A DNA stretch of 64,000 nt from Rhynochetos jubatus (Eukaryota > Chordata > Aves > Eurypygiformes > Rhynochetidae), in contig CM050672.1 in the NCBI GenBank assembly GCA_027574665.1, forward strand, positions 6,618,001-6,682,000, read 5' to 3'. Under the pieces are notes generated by a model. That model did not search any database. It saw nothing but the letters and a program-made list of their open reading frames with translations, and was not told the origin of the DNA. Positions 12,521-25,045 of the stretch are shown here, piece by piece (within the stretch, counting starts at the first letter, position 1; each line of letters opens with the position of its first letter). The translations under genes and the position numbers were made by a program.

Positions 12521-13969
12521 AGTGATGGATTTCAAAGGGAGGATGGCTGGTGGTGCCTGGGCAGGTTTTCCTCTCGATGGCTTTAATGGTGCTAACTACC
12601 TCTAATGGGGAGCACAGATTATTTATGTTCTTCAGTAGCTTCTCATTAATTTTACAGTGCACTTGGTTAAGATTCCCAATTTCTTGGCTTCTTCATTAGT
12701 GTTCCCTGTTCTACACTGCAGAGGAATGGAAGGGCCTTACTTCAGAAAGGAGCATCCGAGCTTGGATGCCTCTGCAGGAGGAGGAAAGGCGTGTGAAGCT
12801 CTGGGCAGCTCCAGAGGGAGGTGGGAGCGGGGCAGGATCTCAGTGTTTTCCATCCTCCAGCCAACACAGGTCTGCGGGGGAGTCGCTGCCCGAGCAGCCG
12901 GCTCTGCGTGTCCCACCGCACCGCCCGCTCCCATGCTCGTGGCCGGTTGCTGGTGCCACCGTGTCCTGGGTGCCACCCCGACAGTGCGGCTGCCGCCCTG
13001 CCCGTAACCATCCAGCATCCTGCCCGTAACCATCCGGTCTCTGCGCACCCAGCCCCGGTGCAGCCGTCGCTGCCCCTCTCCCCGCAGCCGGGCTGGGCTC
13101 GAGGGGCCTCCTCTTCACGGCCTCACCAACACCGAGGCGCTGGCTCGGTGCCGCGGGTGCCGCTTTACAGAACCGCAGCACTTTTCCCAATTACTCCTCG
13201 GGATACACTGATAATTCACTGTAAGAACACCACGGCTGCGGAGAGCAGCGGGAAGCTCAAGATCAGCCTCAATACAAAGGTTAAGTGAGTCCTAAATTAT
13301 TCACTGCCATGGTTACCAGGGTGATTAGACCTGTTGCTTCTCATGTGCCGTCTCAGAAAGACCCTCCTGGTGCAACGTAGGTGAGAGCTGCCTGCCAGGG
13401 ATGAAAGCCTGGTGCTGGGCCATCTCCTACTGTCCCTCCCGGAGCCCTTTACCCGGTCTGGTATTCCCTGGACGCAAGTCGCAAATGGATGGAAACATTC
13501 ATTAGATTTTGGGGATCGTGGGACATTAGTGTGTTCATTACCAACGTCAGTGACAGAACCAGCACACGGCTAATTGCATTTTTGATCGTAATACAGCAGT
13601 TTGTTAGAGCCACATTGCCTTTACAGATTTTCAAAGCCTTATTTTTAGAAAAGTATTTTTTGATCTTTCGTTAGCTCCTGTTCTGTTCTGCTACAGGCTC
13701 CCCGCGTGGCTTTGAACAAATGACTTTGCTCTTCTGGGCCTTAATTCTGTACTTGTAAAATCGGGCTGAGCGCGCTCCCTGCCTCTCCGGGCCGTTGGAA
13801 CGGTGAGGGTTTTGGAGCCCGTGACACGCGGGCGTAAATAGCCGAGACTGCCGCGCCAAGGCAGGGCCTCTGCGGCAGAGCAAATGGGTACGAGCAGGCA
13901 CAACCCTGTTAAACCAGTGAAATACTGAGATTACAACCCGGGACTCTCTGACTGGAGTCATTCCGCACA
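12521..13969. other. Intron, only a tandem repeat
   Basis: GC-rich 12830-13180 with the 22-bp repeat at 12998; otherwise nothing. Confidence 0.5.
12998..13041. repeat. Two-copy 22-bp tandem repeat
   Basis: CTGCCCGTAACCATCC occurs at 12998 and again at 13020; the last six bases of each unit differ. Confidence 0.9.
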
Positions 13970-14200
13970 AACGAGGATCCTAAATATGCTTAACTGCTTA
14001 TTTAATGTAGATTTTAAAAGTTATTTATTGAAATTTAACAACTGTTTACTCAATATGGGACTGTAAAGCCTTAAAAACATACTCTTAATAATCCCTCAGT
14101 ATTTAACTAATGTACAATAGTGTGTGCTATCACATCCCAATTAAATCCCTATTTGAGACACTTAATTAAAAAGGAGGCTATAATAAGCTCCCGATCATTT
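13970..14200. other. AT-rich patch, candidate conserved noncoding element
   Basis: Continuous low-GC run with TTATTTAATG, TTATTTATTGAAATTTAAC and GACACTTAATTAAAAAGG, flanked by GC-rich DNA on both sides. Confidence 0.35.
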
Positions 14201-16334
14201 GGTTCCCCAGCCAGATCCATAAGATCACGGATTCTGCGCCTTTGTCGGTGCCAAACGCACCCGGAGCAGACGTGCCCGTCGCACAGGGCTGTGCCGGGGC
14301 TGTCCTCGGGGCCGGGAGGAGGGCGGGATGGGGTGCTGCTGCGGGGCGGGGTGCTGCTGCGGGGCTAGGCGCTGCCCGTGGGCTGCTCTCTGCCCTCAGC
14401 AGGTACCTCCTACCCCACAGCTGCGATCCCAGGCTGTGCTGGGGAGAGAGGTCAGGCTATGGATGCTTTCCACTCCTGGATGCCAGAGCTCCCCAGGGGG
14501 TGGAATACTCACAGGGGTCCACTCGGGACAAGGATGCTCTCTGGAAGCAGCAGCCCATAAAGGCAGCTTTGGCTTTATTGCAGCCAGGGGAAACCACGTC
14601 AGGGCACTCCCCTGCAGGAGACACCACCGGCTTTTGGCCAGAGGTCCTGGAGTGAAGGAGCAGTCTTGGAAGGTGCACCCAAGGCCAAAGTATTGGGTGA
14701 TGTTTATGGGAACCGTGGAAATCCTGTGCTGCTGCCTCGCTGCTGGGGGTCTGAGCAGCACCCTGCCCTGGTCTCTTCTGCAGTTGGGAATCCTAACACT
14801 GGCAAACAGTGCCGTGGCTGTATCGTTACCCTGTCCCGTGCCAGGCTTTCACGGGCAGGCTGCAGTAGAAAGAGGCCTCAGCACACCCGTCTGAAGACAG
14901 CTGCTTGCCATCCAGCCAAGTGACTTCTCTCTGCCTCTCTTAAAAAAAATAATCATCCAAGTCCCCTTTAATCCAAGCATGTTTGAAACAGGGAGTGACG
15001 ACAGCTTTGTGCTAGCTCCACAGCATGATGTGAAGTTAATTTGTATAAGTGATTTTTCTGGTTTTTAATTATCAGCTTGAGATTCAAAACTGAGAAATGT
15101 GGGGACCCCACGAGGCATGCCTGCCTGTTTCAAGGATGAAGTTTGTTTATTCAAGTGCATAAATATAGCTCTTAATTGTGTGGCTGATAGTACAGTGCAA
15201 AACAGAAAAGGCAGGATAAGAGATGGGCATCCAGGAGCCACGGGTCAGGTCCCAGCTCTGACAGAGACCCTGGGTAGCCCTTGGCAGAATACCAACGGAA
15301 AATACTGGTCCCAGTTTGGATGTGGTGGGCAGGATGTGAGAGTGAACGCTACTGAATTCCATGGAAAGCATGGAAAGACTTGAGTGGGCTCTGGGTCACC
15401 CACGATGGTCCCTGTTTCTCTTAGCCCTGTCCTTTCTCTGCAGGAAGGGCTGTGCCTGTGCCTGCTCACAGTGCCCCACGGAGAGCCCTGGGCAGGCTGT
15501 GATAGCAATGAATGACATGGGAGAAAAAAAGACACTTTCACCTGTATTTGTGTGTAAAGAGCTGCCTTTTGGGGTGTAAGTACCCTCTCCCCCTGAATCC
15601 AAATGCTTCCAGAGGCTGGGGGGCTCACAGGTTTATACAGCTGCATCAGGAGGGTCCTTGCCCCGTCCCGCACCGATTGCTGTGGTGAAGTTGCGCTGGA
15701 GTTAAGAGAGGAGAAGTGGGGAGAAACGGGTTCCTAGGCAGCTCTGCCGGCAGCACCCAGACACCTCTGCTCGCCGGGTCACCGTCCAGGCCCGCGCTGC
15801 CGCTCGGTGCGGCAGCTCAGGGCTAGTGAACCACAGAGCCAACCACGTGGATTTACAACCCTGGTGTCATTTCTCCCAGAGAGAATTGATGTCCTTGTTT
15901 CCTTCTGCAGGCAGATAAAATAAGTACGGAGAGATCTGAGATGTGGCAGCCCTTTGGATTTTGCAGAGGGTTTCGAGGCAAGCCATGCTTTACGAGCAGC
16001 CCATTAACACAGCGCACACCGCGTCTCGTAAAGAATCCCACTTTCCCCATTGCAGCTCTACAGCTGTATTTCATTTGCAGTCGAAATCTAACGAGAGGAC
16101 CAGTGGACATTTTGGCAGGGGACTGTCCCTGTCCTGGGAGCGGTGACTGTCACGGCAGCATCCCAGCAGAGTGGGAGGGAAACCCAGCGTAGCCCCGTGC
16201 CCTCCACGGGCAGCGCGGCTCCGAGGGGATGGAGAAGTCTCTTCCCTGGGGACCTCAGGAAAGAGAGAAAAGACACTTTGAAGCAAAAGGGAAGTATGAA
16301 CATCCCCTCCATTGTTTTGTTGTTGTTCCAACTC
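14201..16334. other. Intron, only a tandem repeat
   Basis: GC-rich at 14240-14420 with the 18-bp repeat at 14330, then ordinary mixed sequence. Confidence 0.5.
14330..14365. repeat. Two-copy 18-bp exact tandem repeat
   Basis: GGGGTGCTGCTGCGGGGC at 14330-14347 and 14348-14365, identical. It lies in a GC-rich stretch. Confidence 0.95.
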
Positions 16335-16580
16335 CTTTAAAATAATGTTTAGATTTCATGTATAGCAAATTGCATCCGCCAGTGCTGTGTGGTATTTAAT
16401 GCCAGCCAGTGATGGATGCTCTATAATCTTATATAAGAGAGAACACATTTGTTTTCTAAGGCTAACTGCACACAATCTGTTATTGTATAATGCTGAATAC
16501 TTTGAGAGTTGGTGCCTTTCAGTGTTGAGCATAAAAGCCAGGCCTCCCCGACAATAACCTTCATTAATCAGGCTTCCCTA
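16335..16580. other. AT-rich patch, candidate conserved noncoding element
   Basis: Unique sequence with TGCATCCGCCAGTGC, GGTATTTAATGCCAGCC and TTATTGTATAATGC. Bounded by GC-rich intron; no repeat signature. Confidence 0.4.
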
Positions 16581-17615
16581 GTCTGCGAGCGTCAGAGCCC
16601 GCGATGTCTTCTTTGTACGTCAGCGCCTGCTGGGACGGCTCTGTGAAAAACCTCCCACCGCCCTTCCGTTCTCTCCTTTTCCTTTTTTTGGTGTAAAAGG
16701 GAACATACCCTCCCAGTACAGCCACCACCATTTGGGTTGCCTCTCTGGACTTCTCTTTAAACTAACAGACGTCCTAAAGGGGGGGAGGGAAAAGCAGCTG
16801 CAACTGGCTGGGAGCAGGGTGAACTTCACTTAGAGAGGATTCAGCTCCTTTTGTTTTACACAAGAGCTGTTGAGTGTCCAGAGCTTTAAAAAAAAAAGCC
16901 CACTTACTCAGACTCCTCAAACATAGATTTAGGGGAGAGGTGTTTTGAGGGTTTTCAAGAGATTCAGAAGCAGGAGTGGAGGTCAGAGAGAGCTCTGCTA
17001 GCCGGCAGGCTCTGCCGCGCTTTCACAAACTCCTGCAGGAACGGCATTTTGGTGCTTCGGCTCAACTTTCCATGGCCGGCTGGAGTCCCTGGCTGTCTTT
17101 TCAGATATATCCTGCACTCCCGCGCTCCTCTGAGCAGATGCAGACTGCAACATGCAGGAGCACCCCAGATAAGCCTGATTTTATCCCGGTGCCTACACGC
17201 CAGGGCTTTCAGAGCCGCTTCCCGAGTGGAGTCGCCCCTGTGGCTAAACCACTGCTGGTCAACTTGCTGGCCAGTTTCTCTGGGGGTAGGAGAGACTAAC
17301 GTTTCGGGGTGTTCCTTAGGGAGAAGGACTTGCCTGGTGGTTTAAAGCAATTTGGGAAAAAACCAAAAAAAACAAGAAAAGGCAACCAAACTCGCGCTGC
17401 AGTGGAAGGCTTGAGCAGCGTGCAACCTTGACCGCATCCCAGCTGTATTCTTCTCCTGGAAGTCAGCCTCAGCGCTCCCTGCTTGTCCTTGAGGGACGGT
17501 TTCTCAAGGGAGACAGGACTCTTCTGAGCTGCTAGCCAAAGTAAGACTTTGATTGTGTCTGAGCACCTCCAAAAGTTCCTCCTGGCAGCTACCTCAGGCC
17601 ATCACACTCACTGTA
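16581..17615. other. Intron, nothing recognised
   Basis: Mixed, with small A-rich runs near 16890 and 17356. Ends at an antisense CR1. Confidence 0.5.
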
Positions 17616-17895
17616 ATAGAATCATAGAACCACAGAATGGTTTGGGCTGGAAGGGAACTTAAAGCCCACCCAACCCCACCCCCTGCCATGGTCAGGGACA
17701 CCTTCCATAGCCCGGGTTGCTCCCAGCCTCATCCAGCCTGGCCTTGGACACTGCCAGGGATGGGGCACCCACAGCTTCTCTGGGCAACCTGTCCCAGTGC
17801 TCCCCACCCTCTGCGGGAAGAATTCCTTCCTGATGGCCCATCTCAATCTCCCTCTTTCCATTTAAACCCGTCACCCCTTGTCCTGTCACTACAGG
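17616..17895 (-). mobile_element. CR1 LINE 3' end, antisense to GRIK3
   Basis: 280 bp of CR1 3' region. The element's tail is at the low-coordinate side (TAGAATCATAGAACCACAG). It reads in complement through the CR1 blocks ACAGGTTGCCCAGAGAAGC and GGCCATCAGGAAGGAATTC. It shares diagnostic bases with the copies at 19945 and 28687, so all three belong to one subfamily. Confidence 0.95.
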
Positions 17896-18059
17896 CTTAT
17901 TTAGCTTTAATTGCTAAATACTGCTGCAGAAAGAACAGTCGTCGTCCTGCTCCACGGCTGCACAGTTGCTCTCCCAGGTTTCAAGATGCAGTTAAAGTTT
18001 TTGGGTTGTTTTTTGGGGGGGGGACTGTAGGTTTCAAATGCTTCATTGTCAAACTGGTT

Positions 18060-18480
18060 AAAAGCCCTTATTTATAAAATGTGTGCGTCTCTTTCAGCTT
18101 AACTGAAAAGGCATTAAAATAACTGCAGCTGTGGAAAGAATAATTACAGCGAGATTTTGTCAAGGACCCTCTTGTCTGATGTTGCCATCTGTGACATGGT
18201 GAATGCAAAGATCATTTTAAACATAGGCAGTTAATGTAGAGAATGATTTGAGAGCTTCAGATATTTATGGTAAATTATTTAACTTTATTGTTGGGTTTTA
18301 TGGCCTCATTATTCCATGTAGCAAGGATCTCTGCATTTTGTGTTGTTCTGCACTTTGATTTTCACTTTGTGAGGGAAAAGTAGACTGCAGTAAAAGTAAC
18401 ACTTCACACATTTCAGAAGTGTTTCAAGGAGACATCATATTAATCAGATTATTTCCGTGCTCTTCCATATCATCCTTGAT
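18060..18480. other. AT-rich patch, candidate conserved noncoding element
   Basis: Low-GC unique sequence with TTATGGTAAATTATTTAAC near 18265 and CACTTTGATTTTCACTTTG near 18352. Begins shortly after an antisense CR1. Confidence 0.35.
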
Positions 18481-18808
18481 GCCTTTTAAAATATCTCCAG
18501 AGAAGGATGCCGTTGTTGGCCAGGTGGTACCAGTCCTTCAAGCACGGGCAGTGACAGGGGCTGGTGAACACGTTTTCGCATTCGTTTTCTCCCATCTCTC
18601 AGAATATTGGTTTTGAGACGCCCACCAAGAGGACACTGCTGCATTATTTCCTTCAACAACCCCCTAACTGCCAAGTTAAGAACCACTGTCACACTGGAAA
18701 GGAGTAATCGGCTGCCAGAGACAGAGGGGACTTGGCTTTACCCATGGCCACCACTACGTAAACGGGGCTTGAAGTCGGCTGTGCTCATTAATCAAATTAG
18801 GGCACGAG

Positions 18809-18822
18809 CAGCCCATGGGCTG
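18809..18822. repeat. 14-bp perfect palindrome
   Basis: CAGCCCATGGGCTG, followed by CTG/CTC-rich sequence. Confidence 0.9.
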
Positions 18823-18882
18823 GCTCCTGCTGGGGCTGCCGCGGCTCCCTCGGCTCCTGCTGCTGTGTGTGCCTGCTGTCGC

Positions 18883-18918
18883 CTGCCCATCCTTCCCATC
18901 CTGCCCGTCCTGCCCATC
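18883..18918. repeat. Four-copy 9-bp pyrimidine-rich repeat
   Basis: TGCCCATCC, TTCCCATCC, TGCCCGTCC and TGCCCATCA in direct succession. Confidence 0.9.
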
Positions 18919-19944
18919 AAGGTGGGGCAGCAGACATGGTGCTGGCATTCCCATCCTGACAGCTCCGGGCTGCAATCCCTGCGCCCGGCTCCAAATGTGG
19001 TTCTTGCAGCTGACCCTCGGGAAGCTGTCTCCAGGAGGAGACTGAGATGGGAGTGACGGTTATGCCGGGTACAGCGCTCGTGTTCCTCGCTGTAGCTCCT
19101 CACTGTAAACCAGCTTTTAAGGGGCAACCTGGGGATGGTTTTGCTGACGGAGGATGAGGTTTGATCCTTCTGGAAAACTCAGCGTGGCTCCATCTGAAGT
19201 GTCTAACAGCGCTCCCCTGGGTGCTGCTGCACAGCGTGTCCTTCCCCTCACCCAAAGGGCAGCAAGTGCCTCCACCCGTCCTGCCCTGCGCCTGCAGCGT
19301 TTCCACAAGCCCCAGGGTAGCCGAGACAGCCAGCAGAAGTATTCTGTCGGATGTGAACTTTTCAGCAGAACTGAGCTCATCTTTCTGACAGCTGAAGGCC
19401 GCAGCTCCGCGGTGCGGCTGCAGTCCCTGGCAGCCACCGTTGGAGTGTGCGACGCGCAAATGGAAGAGAAACTGCCCGTTTGTTCTGGCAGAGAGCCCTC
19501 TCCCCACCCAGCCTGCCCTCTGCACCCTGGGGCTGTGCCCTCTGCAGCTGCTCAACATCTGGAACTCTTTCTGGCTCGCTAACTGGCTCTGTCTATGCTA
19601 AGGAGGAGACCACACCGCAGCCCATCCACCCAGAAAGGCTCCATCGGCCACTGGCCTCAGCAGTGCCCTGAAAGGGGCAGAGCAGCCCCAGCTCGGAGCG
19701 TTGCCCTGCAGAGGAACATGTGTCTCCGAGAGATGAGAGGTGGGTGGACCTGGGCACCACCTGAGAGAGCTGAGATGCTGCTGGAGGTGGGCAGGGGAAG
19801 GTCAGGAGCACGCGGCGCCCAGACCTGTTGCAGCATTCCTGCTGGAAACGGGCTTAGTGGAGCTACCGGGGCAGAGGTGGCACATCCAGTAGCTGTGGAC
19901 TTAGTCCAAGGTGAACGAGACTGGGAACAAGTATGTGGGCTATG

Positions 19945-20395
19945 AGCGAGTCCAGAGGAGGCCACGAAGATGCTCCGAGGGCTGGAGCCCCTCTGCCATG
20001 GGGACAGGCTGGGGGAGTTGGGGGGTTCAGCCTGGAGAAGGGAAGGCTCCGGGGAGACCTTAGAGCCCCTTCCAGTGCCTGGGGGGCTACAGGAGAGCTG
20101 GGGGGGGGGGCTTTTCCCAAGGCAGGGAGTGACAGGACAAGGGGTAACAGGTTTAAACGGAAAGAGGGAGATTGAGATGGGCCATCAGGAAGGAATTCTT
20201 CCCGCAGAGGGTAGGGAGCACTGGGACAGGTTGCCCAGAGAAGCTGTGGGTGCCTCATCCCTGGGAGTGTCCAAGGCCAGGCTGGATGAGGCTGGGAGCA
20301 CCCTGGCCTAGGGAAGGTGTCCCTGACCATGGCAGGGGCTGGGGTTGGGTGGGCTTTGAGGTCCTTTCCAACCCAAACCATCCGTGATTCTATGA
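19945..20395 (+). mobile_element. CR1 LINE 3' end, sense to GRIK3
   Basis: About 450 bp, starting with AGCGAGTCCAGAGGAGGCC and ending with TTCCAACCCAAACCA and a GATTCTATGA tail. It contains only the end of ORF2 and the 3' UTR. By eye roughly nine in ten positions match the copy at 28687. A run of nine or ten G at about 20101-20110 marks local slippage. Confidence 0.95.
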
Positions 20396-22077
20396 CCAGT
20401 AGGGAAGAAGGCAGGTAACATCAATTTCCCTATCTATACTACAGCCCCAGGGAATTCCCTGTTTGCCCTGGGCCACCCGGGTGACACAAGAAACCCTCAG
20501 GAGGTTCTGCGGCAGCCTCCCTTTCCTCTCCAGGCTGTAAAGGCGGCTTTGCCACACTTGGCTCAATCTTTCACTTTTCAGTAGCTAAAATCAGACAGCT
20601 AGCTCCATCCTGTGTAATCGCAGTACCTAGCTTCAGAGAGGCCGACACGCACCCGTTTGAGAACGCCTGAAGAAGCATTTCAAGCACAGCATTTGCAAAG
20701 CCCTGGAAGTCAGGCACTGCCAGGTGTTCCTTTGTTCAAGGGAAAAGGCAGTTTGTGTACGCAGGTGTTTTATACTGTTAGTAAATTCGGGTAATTTGTC
20801 TACTGGGGGGGGACTTGCATTGCAGAACCACGCAGAGCTCAGCCAGCCGCTCCTCCCTGTGCGGGAGCGGGTGAATAAGCTGGGCTTTAGGCAAGGACTC
20901 TCCCAGAGGCAGATCACTTAGCCGCTCCTGGTATTCCTCAGGCACCTTCGCTGCCCACACCGGGACACGCAGGGCCGGGGAGGGTCTCCCCTCTCCGCTC
21001 CTCCAGCTGGACCCGGGCCAGGCGCCTTCTCTGCCAGACACGCTGCAGCTCCCTGGCAGCGATGATGGCACCCAGGAAAGGTGGAGGCACCCAGCTTCTT
21101 AGCTCTTTTGGAAACAACAGAAGCAAAGGGATTGCAGAGCACAATGTGCAGCTGACAAAATAAGGGCTGTACTTGTGGGCAAAAGGGTCTGTCACCACTA
21201 GCAATTTTTATTTTAACTGTTCTTTTTCCGAGCAGGGATGGTTTGTAGGCTGTAGTGTGTAAGGGAGTGAGAATCCCATGTACAGCTCAGCCCCAGATGG
21301 AGAAGGAACCTGGTCCCACGGTGCTCAAGCTCCACTAGCCTCCACAGGGCTGGCTGTGGAGCCGGAGCAGAAAAACACCCGTGGGGACAGCCAGAGCTCT
21401 GAGAGAGCCTCAGCCCATGAGAGCAGAAGGATTTCGGATTCCTGGTTTCTCAAAGACTGCCTCTGTCAGGGATGGGAATGCAAAGGCTGCAGAAATCTCT
21501 CTAGGCAGTGGAATGTTCTCCTCACATACGTATTTCTCGTGCTTGGCATCTTTCAGTGCGCACAAGGCCAAAGACTTCACCCCTTGTCAGCACTTACTTT
21601 GACAGATGGACACAGAAGCCAGGAGCCAGCAATAATTCCTCAGTGTGAAAGGCTATTCTCTGCACCCTCATAGTTGGTGTATATAAAGAAAAAAATCTAT
21701 GGGAGTGTTTGTTTGACCATACGGAGGTGGAGCAGGAGGGGCTGGTGATTAATTCCAGCATTAGGCAGAGAGCACGGAGAACTGGGCCAAGCTGACTCTG
21801 CCCGATCCCGGTGTGGAGGCGACACGGTCAGATATTTCTCTACTCCCTCATTTTTGCGTTCTGAACTAAGGTTTGTTTGCAGTCCCTGTCTCAGCCGTGA
21901 AGACACCTCTGGGTCTTTTTGCCACGACGCTGCCTAAAGGTCTCTTACAGGAAAAGCCTTTCTCTGAGATCACAGAGCCCGTCCCCACAGGTCTCTGCCA
22001 GCACCACAAGCTCCCTTTGTCCACACGTTTCTTTTCTCTGTACATAAAGGCCCAGGTGGCCGATCCCTGGGGGCAGG
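20396..22077. other. Intron, nothing recognised
   Basis: Mixed composition with one G run near 20806. No gene or repeat. Confidence 0.5.
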
Positions 22078-22165
22078 CATGCGGTGTGCGTGAGGGCACG
22101 CGGGTGTCTGGGTGTGCATGTGAGTGCACGCTTGTCTGAGCTGGAGCCCGAGCGCGCGCGCACGG
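22078..22165. other. Alternating purine-pyrimidine tract (possible Z-DNA)
   Basis: An interrupted TG/CG-rich stretch (22080-22135) is followed by an uninterrupted alternating run GCGCGCGCGCACG at 22152-22164. Such tracts can adopt left-handed DNA under negative supercoiling; here that is inference. Confidence 0.45.
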
Positions 22166-22969
22166 CTCCGAGCGCTGCACTTGCCGCCACCTCTGCAGCC
22201 AGAGGTGACATCGACTCCACACTTAGGGCTGGTTTTAGGGTAGAGCTAGACAGCGCTTGTCAGCTCAGTACAACCACAGTGTAAAGGTGTGTAAATACAT
22301 CTTTGTGCGTGTAACTGCCAACACATACCCGAGAGCTGCAAAGCTCAGGCACCACGGTCCTCGGACCCGAAGACCAGGTATGAAGGAAAAGCTGTTGCTC
22401 TTCTATTGACAGTGCTGCGCTGCGGCTGCGCTGGCTCTGCCGACACAGGCACGGAAAATACTTCAGAATTTAAGATACTTTTACCTTCTTTGAATGTGAC
22501 TTTGTAGCCGAAAACAGTGGGAAATGGGGTAGTACGATGGGGTCAGACAGCTCTCAGATATACATGGAAATAGTGGCCAAAGCGTAAGCCCTACACTGCA
22601 TCCACCTCAAACTGGACCGTGACAACAGGGAAATGCAGGAGGATATCCGTACCACAGTGGGATCATGGCATGGCCACGGCCAGTGAGCGCAAAGCGATCA
22701 GCAGTGCAGTACTTGCTGATACAGCATTCGGACGCGGGTCTGCCCGAAGCCGGTGCCAGCTCTGACCCGTCACCCCCTGCCTGCTGCACGCCCGGATCCA
22801 CGTTTCCCAGTGCTACACCCCAGCCACACGATCCACCCCAGCAGGAATTGGGGTTCGCTGGCCCACTTTCTAGCAAAACAGGCAGGAAATGGCCCGTGGT
22901 GGCCCAGAAGCTGAAAGTCCTCATGCTCTTTGGTTTCTTCTCCTCCAGCTATCATACTTGTTAACTCAA
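22166..22969. other. Intron, nothing recognised
   Basis: Ordinary mixed sequence. Confidence 0.5.
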
Positions 22970-23140
22970 ATTAACATTCATAATGCAAAATCTATTGGAA
23001 CATGCCTTCCAGACTCACAGACATTTCTGTTATGGTCAGGATTAACCACAAGGGATAATTAGAGTATTAAATGAAATAATTGTAATATTATGACTCTAAT
23101 AACCAAATTCATGGATATTAGCTTCTGAGAAAAGACAAAT
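22970..23140. other. AT-rich patch, candidate conserved noncoding element
   Basis: ATTAGAGT (23058-23065) and ACTCTAAT (23093-23100) form an inverted repeat around ATGAAATAATTGTAATATTA. Confidence 0.35.
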
Positions 23141-24169
23141 ATGGGAACCAGAGAAGTTTTGATGGATGCCTCTACCTGTATTCATTTTTCCTTGGGATTA
23201 AAAATTCCCAAACATCAGCCACACGGAGACAACTCACCGTAATCTAACAGGGCAAGGTAGCTAACGAGCCACGGGGCCAACAGAGAAGGGGGCTGCAGGG
23301 ACACCCCACTACTGCTCGGTGCTGCAGTAAACCATGCATCTAGCAGTCGGCTAGTGACGAAGACCACACCACACCAAGACCACCCCTGGACCAACAAGCC
23401 GCACTCACCATCCTGCTGGGCAGGTTTCGAGGTGTGAGGAGGAGGAGGAGATGCTCTCACACCCCCAGAGCTGGGCACCTCCGAGGGGGGAGGCAGGGCT
23501 CGCTGCAGTGGTGGAGCTGATACGGAGGGAGAGGGTTTGCTTGTGTGCAAACAGTGTGCCCCCGCTCTGCCCTCCCCGTCCACCACCTCCCTGCCAGCAG
23601 GTCCCTCCGGAGGCCAGGTCCAAGCTCAGCCAGCTTGGCTCCAAGCACGCCAGGCTCTGGCAGCATCTTGTGGCCCCAGGCACCACCTCCTCTGAGAAAA
23701 TGGAGATTTCCACTGCCTGAGAGGGTGTGATTATCTTCTGTGACAGAGCCCTGTGCTGCCAGGCTTGGCTGGTCCTGCGGGACAGCCCGTGTCCTCTGGG
23801 CATCGGCAGCAAAGGGCCGGGGCTACTAAGTGGGTTGTCAGGGGCTGCCTTGGAGCCAAGAAGCTTTTTGCTGCGCTGATGTATGCACAGTCTCCCTCCA
23901 ATATTCCGTGTCGTGCTACAGAGGAATAAATGAATTCATTAAAGTATTATGCAATTGCAAATGTTTAAAAATACCAAGGATGCACTTTTATGTAAGCCAA
24001 CGTAAGAGCGGATAGCACAGCACTGCAGGTTGCTGGTACGTGGATCTGCACGTGTTCCCCGACAAGGGAATGCAAAGCACTGCTGGGAAGGCAAGCCCAG
24101 GTGCCGGTCGCTGTTCCGCACACACCTCTCAGCTCGGGCAGCGCCTTACAAACGCAGGGGAATTTAAAA
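23141..24169. other. Intron, nothing recognised
   Basis: Mixed, GC-rich 23400-23650. Open frames there are artefacts of composition. Confidence 0.5.
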
Positions 24170-24310
24170 TACACAGACTGAGCAATGTCATCTTTTCAAC
24201 AAGAGAGATTAATTCTAGATAATAAATTAGGATTTCTATCCTATCATTCCTCAGCGATTTAGAGTACAGCCGAATTTATATTAGTACTCAACACTTCCTC
24301 TATCAGGCAA
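24170..24310. other. AT-rich patch, possible conserved noncoding element
   Basis: AGATTAATTCTAGATAATAA and CGAATTTATATTAGTACTC within unique sequence. Shorter and weaker than the patch at 24800. Confidence 0.3.
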
Positions 24311-24799
24311 CGAGAGAGTTCCCTTTGGTACCTGGAAGCAGTTCCTATCAGGAAAGGAACCATCTCAGAGTGAGCTATCACGTGCCATACTCCACACACA
24401 ACCTAGTGTCCCCGTTTGCAATCTACATACACTCGTCTGAGCTTTAATATCACTCAGTTCCAGCAAGGTGGTGTGACTTAGGGAGCAGTCACACATCACA
24501 GCATGTGCATATATGCACAGCTCTCCGTCCGCGCTGCCTGCCGTAGTGTTCCTGCGCGGGTTGGCTCAGTGCAGAGCCATGCAACAGCTGGCTGCTTCGT
24601 ATTTATCTGCCGTTCTCGAGGCCGCTGCATGGAGAATACATTACACCACTTTAATTCCCGAATTTCTTCACAGTATTCAGTGATAAGAATTTTTTTGCAT
24701 AGTTCTGACAAAGCAGTCAACATCCAGTTGCAAATGCTGCGCTGCTTATTGATAGCTCCGTAATACAGGCGAGGTAGGTTGCCAGACAGCTGCATTTCC
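24311..24799. other. Intron, nothing recognised
   Basis: Ordinary sequence between two AT-rich patches. Confidence 0.5.
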
Positions 24800-25045
24800 T
24801 GGCATTTAAAAAGAATTCACTGTAATGTATTGTAATACATTAGCATAATAATTGGTAAGCATTCGCAGATGAATAGTTTACTGACTGATAGATTTTGTAC
24901 AGAAACTGTGAAGGTTACATGGAGGGTGAAAACATTTCGCTGTGTCAATGAACATACTTAATTTTTCTGGAAGTGCTATTTAAATTGTGCGGTGCCGGGA
25001 CATTAGCATAACAAAGACACAACGCATTAGTTTGTGCTGTAATAG
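24800..25045. other. AT-rich patch with paired CATTAGCATAA motifs
   Basis: Unique AT-rich sequence carrying ACATTAGCATAA at 24837-24848 and again at 25000-25011, 163 bp apart, plus the 24823-24842 inverted repeat. ATTAGCAT is a POU octamer variant. Regulatory role inferred. Confidence 0.45.
24823..24842. repeat. 9-bp inverted repeat with 2-base spacer
   Basis: TAATGTATT at 24823-24831 and its complement AATACATTA at 24834-24842. It overlaps the first CATTAGCATAA motif of the patch. Confidence 0.9.

Larger units (their letters stand above)
18481..19944. other. Intron with a GC-rich centre
   Basis: Palindrome at 18809 and 9-bp repeat at 18883; otherwise nothing before the CR1 at 19945. Confidence 0.5.
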
